Source of the DNA: GCA-2697345 sp049602715
GTDB taxonomy: Bacteria > Pseudomonadota > Alphaproteobacteria > Rhodobacterales > Rhodobacteraceae
Direction: 5' to 3'
Assembly (NCBI GenBank): GCA_049602715.1
Contig: JBMYRX010000030.1
Location: forward strand, 1-24,896
Length of the DNA: 24,896 nt
The notes under the pieces are model-generated. The model was not told the origin of the DNA. It saw nothing but the letters and a program-made list of their open reading frames with translations, and made no database searches. Position numbers and translations under genes: made by a program. This document shows positions 22,790 to 24,896 of the stretch, in pieces (the stretch's first letter is position 1; each line of letters starts with the position of its first letter).

Positions 22790-23938
22790 ATGACTAGTAA
22801 TTTAGATGTTGTTGAGTTGTCTAAAGCTTTAATAAAATGTCAATCTGTAACACCTGATAACGATGGTGCTATTGAAATTATAGAATTAGAACTTTCATCT
22901 CTTGGCTTTGAATGCTTTCGAGTTGATAGAGGTGGTGTATGTAATTTATTTGCCAGACGGGGTAAAAAGAATCACGTAAAGACTTTTGGTTTTAATGGCC
23001 ATACGGATGTTGTACCTCCTGGTGATTTAAGTGCTTGGACGTTTAATCCATTTGGTGGGATTGAAAAAAACGGGTCCCTTTATGGTCGAGGAGCTGCTGA
23101 TATGAAAACTGCTATAGCGGCTTTCATCTGTGCTGTTAGGGAGTTTGTTGAAGCTAATATATTTAATGGTTCTATAGTTATTATGATTACAGGTGACGAA
23201 GAAGCAGACGCAATTGATGGTACGATTGCAATATTGGACTGGATGAAAAAAAATAATGAACAACTGTCAGTATGCTTAGTTGGAGAGCCTACTTGTCCAA
23301 ATTATATGGGGGAAATGATAAAAATAGGTAGGCGAGGCTCGGTTTCGGCAGAATATTTATTAAATGGTGTTCAGGGGCATGTTGCTTACCCAGCAAAAGC
23401 TTTGAACCCGCTTCCATATGCTGCTAGATTAGTTGAAAGAATATCTACTTGTAAGCTAGATTCTGGTACCAAGCATTTTGATCCCTCGACGGTAGCAGTA
23501 ACTTCTATTGATACAGGAAATAACGCAACAAATGTTATTCCTTCAGAATGTAGAATTATGATGAATGTTAGGTTTAATGAAGAACATAGTTCCAAATCAA
23601 TCATCAAATGGTTAGAAAGAGAAGCTCGAGAAATAGAGAGTGAAAGTAATATAAAGGTAAAAGTAAAGTTTAAGGTTTCTGGTGAGAGCTTCCTTACGCA
23701 ACCTGGAGACTTCTCGGGCTTAATTTCCGAGTCTATAAATGAGGTAACGGGTGTTAAGCCAAAGTTATCAACATCTGGAGGCACTTCTGATGCTAGATTT
23801 ATAACATCGCACTGTCCTGTCGTAGAATTCGGTTTGGTGGGTAACACACTACATAAAGTAGATGAACATGTGGCAATAGAACATATCGAGCAACTTAAAA
23901 GTATTTATAAGTCAGTTCTCCTTAAGTATTTTTCATAA
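22790..23938 (+). CDS. dapE: Succinyl-diaminopimelate desuccinylase
   Basis: Dinuclear zinc hydrolase of family M20 that converts N-succinyl-L,L-diaminopimelate to L,L-diaminopimelate and succinate, for lysine and peptidoglycan. It is 382 residues, the usual length. Metal ligands and catalytic residues are visible: H71 in FNGHTDVVPPGD, D104 in GAADMKT, the E137-E138 pair in TGDEEAD, E166 in VGEPT and H355 in GNTLHKVDEH. The dimerisation (lid) domain spans about 180-290. ATG 22790 has AAGGGA upstream. It is the last gene of dapD - unknown - dapE. The RNase R gene follows after a 66-base gap on the same strand. Confidence 0.97.
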   Translation: MTSNLDVVELSKALIKCQSVTPDNDGAIEIIELELSSLGFECFRVDRGGVCNLFARRGKKNHVKTFGFNGHTDVVPPGDLSAWTFNPFGGIEKNGSLYGRGAADMKTAIAAFICAVREFVEANIFNGSIVIMITGDEEADAIDGTIAILDWMKKNNEQLSVCLVGEPTCPNYMGEMIKIGRRGSVSAEYLLNGVQGHVAYPAKALNPLPYAARLVERISTCKLDSGTKHFDPSTVAVTSIDTGNNATNVIPSECRIMMNVRFNEEHSSKSIIKWLEREAREIESESNIKVKVKFKVSGESFLTQPGDFSGLISESINEVTGVKPKLSTSGGTSDARFITSHCPVVEFGLVGNTLHKVDEHVAIEHIEQLKSIYKSVLLKYFS

Positions 23939-24004
23939 GAGGAATACGTTATTAGATCTTTCACTGCTTAAATCGCTAACCCTTTTGAAGAGAGAGAAAA
24001 GTGT

Positions 24005-24896
24005 TTGGTAAAGAGAAAACCTAAAAGCTCTATAATCGTGCCTCTTATTAGAGTATGTATAGCAAGGCCTCCTAATGAGAATGGAGACATATTTTTAGAT
24101 TTACTAGAAGAAATTAGTATTTTTCGAAATGTTGAAATTTCTTTAATAGAGAGACCAAGGGATATACCAGTATCTGGTGGGGATAAGCTTTTATGCGAAC
24201 TTACACGAAATGGAAATAGTAATTTCGATGCTAGATTAGTTCAAAAAATAAATGAAGAGAAAATAAAAAAAATAATAGGAAGTTTTAGATCTTCTGCTTC
24301 TGGTGGAGTGGTAGAATTACTAGAAAAGAGCTCTCATAAAAGTTGGTCTATAACTGAGGATAACTTAAATGGAGCTTCTGACGAAGATTTAGTAGAGATA
24401 GAACAAATAAAGCCAAGAACCAGATTTGGGTTACCTGAAGCAAAAGTGTTATCAATTCTTGGTAATTTAAGTGATAAAAACATATCATCACTCATTGCAA
24501 TTAATGAGTACAACATTGCTGAAGAGTTTAGTAACGAGGCACTAATCGAAGCCAATAAATATGATCCAATTAATATTGGTGACCGTAAAGATTTAAGAGA
24601 TATAGCATTTGTTACAATCGACCCGGAAGATGCAAAAGATCATGATGATGCTTGTTATGTCGAACCCGACCCAGATAAAAAAAATGCTGGTGGTTTTATA
24701 ATTTGGATAGCCATTGCCGATGTTTCTTACTATGTGAAAAAGGGTACAGCCTTAGATAGAGAGGCATTAAAAAGGGGAAATTCAACTTATTTCCCAGACC
24801 GGGTAGTACCAATGTTACCGGATAAATTATCAGAGGATTTATGCTCAATACATGAGGGTGAGGATCGACCATGTTTGGCACTTAAAATGACTATAA
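24005..24896 (+). CDS. rnr: Ribonuclease R (RNB family), 3'-truncated by window edge
   Basis: Processive 3'-to-5' exoribonuclease that degrades structured RNA. The frame is open from 23972 to the window end and gives a cold-shock/OB region and the start of the RNB catalytic domain. It includes DPEDAKDHDDACYVEPD, which carries the catalytic aspartates, then IAIADVSYYVKKGTALDREA and STYFPDRVVPMLPDKLSEDL, typical of RNase R or VacB. The usual N-terminal helix-turn-helix region of about 65 residues (before VPLIRVCIARPP) is not encoded upstream: only 66 bases lie between the dapE stop and TTG 24005. The start is unsure: TTG 24005 follows GAGAGAGAAAAG, and an in-frame TAA (23969-23971) blocks anything earlier. 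GTG 24038 is a later option. Confidence 0.9.
   Translation, partial: MVKRKPKSSIIVPLIRVCIARPPNENGDIFLDLLEEISIFRNVEISLIERPRDIPVSGGDKLLCELTRNGNSNFDARLVQKINEEKIKKIIGSFRSSASGGVVELLEKSSHKSWSITEDNLNGASDEDLVEIEQIKPRTRFGLPEAKVLSILGNLSDKNISSLIAINEYNIAEEFSNEALIEANKYDPINIGDRKDLRDIAFVTIDPEDAKDHDDACYVEPDPDKKNAGGFIIWIAIADVSYYVKKGTALDREALKRGNSTYFPDRVVPMLPDKLSEDLCSIHEGEDRPCLALKMTI

Noticed and set aside
23386..23847. Open frame of 153 residues on the minus strand inside dapE
   Set aside because: It lies wholly within the conserved M20 gene and shows no domain pattern or ribosome-binding site.
1..24896. CRISPR arrays, tRNA/rRNA genes, insertion sequences, phage or defence genes
   Set aside because: No repeated arrays, cloverleaf-type segments, transposase motifs or inverted terminal repeats were noticed on reading through; the content is core metabolic genes.

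Overview
The window is a dense, AT-rich stretch of bacterial chromosome. By my gene calls only about 1.1 kb of 24.9 kb is non-coding, and neighbouring genes often share 1 to 8 bases. The gene content and order point to an alphaproteobacterium of the Rhodobacterales (Roseobacter-like), probably a low-GC marine lineage with a compact genome. The clues are an M17 aminopeptidase followed by an NlpC/P60 protein, DUF2794, the order ilvE - MarR (PetP-like) - PetR-like regulator - histone deacetylase-like - xseB - ispA - dxs, the set hsp33 - CoA pyrophosphatase - cca - ABC exporter - rRNA methyltransferase, and dapD - unknown - dapE. The assignment is inferred from remembered gene order and protein family signatures, not from a search.

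Layout, left to right. 1-1792 (+): the 3' part of a leucyl aminopeptidase gene, coupled to an NlpC/P60 peptidase. 1789-3184 (-): DUF2794 and the branched-chain aminotransferase ilvE. 3348-8566 (+): MarR regulator and orphan response regulator, deacetylase-like hydrolase, exonuclease VII small subunit, polyprenyl diphosphate synthase and DXS; the last two belong to isoprenoid precursor synthesis. 8588-14447 (-): hsp33, CoA pyrophosphatase, CCA-adding enzyme, ABC exporter and 23S-type uridine methyltransferase, transcribed leftward with several GTG/TTG starts and coupled overlaps. 14545-16680 (+): Nudix hydrolase with a probable ATT start, glycine-zipper lipoprotein, argG. 16690-18608 (-): YggT membrane protein, an unusual class IV aminotransferase and a coupled sulfotransferase-like protein. 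18738-24896 (+): hotdog-fold thioesterase-like protein, UMF1/Atg22-type MFS protein, MepA endopeptidase, dapD - unknown - dapE (diaminopimelate/lysine synthesis) and the 5' part of an RNase R gene.

Most of the window is core metabolism and maintenance: amino acids (ilvE, argG, dapD, dapE), isoprenoids, peptidoglycan turnover, RNA processing and redox-controlled protein rescue. I see no tRNA, rRNA, CRISPR, insertion sequence, phage or defence genes, and no clear accessory island. The least explained items are the aminotransferase/sulfotransferase pair, the small protein between dapD and dapE, the apparent absence of the N-terminal helix-turn-helix region of RNase R, a palindrome inside the putative petP promoter, and the probable ATT start of a Nudix gene. 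No intergenic gap exceeds 300 bases; the longest are 2134-2314 and 3185-3347.
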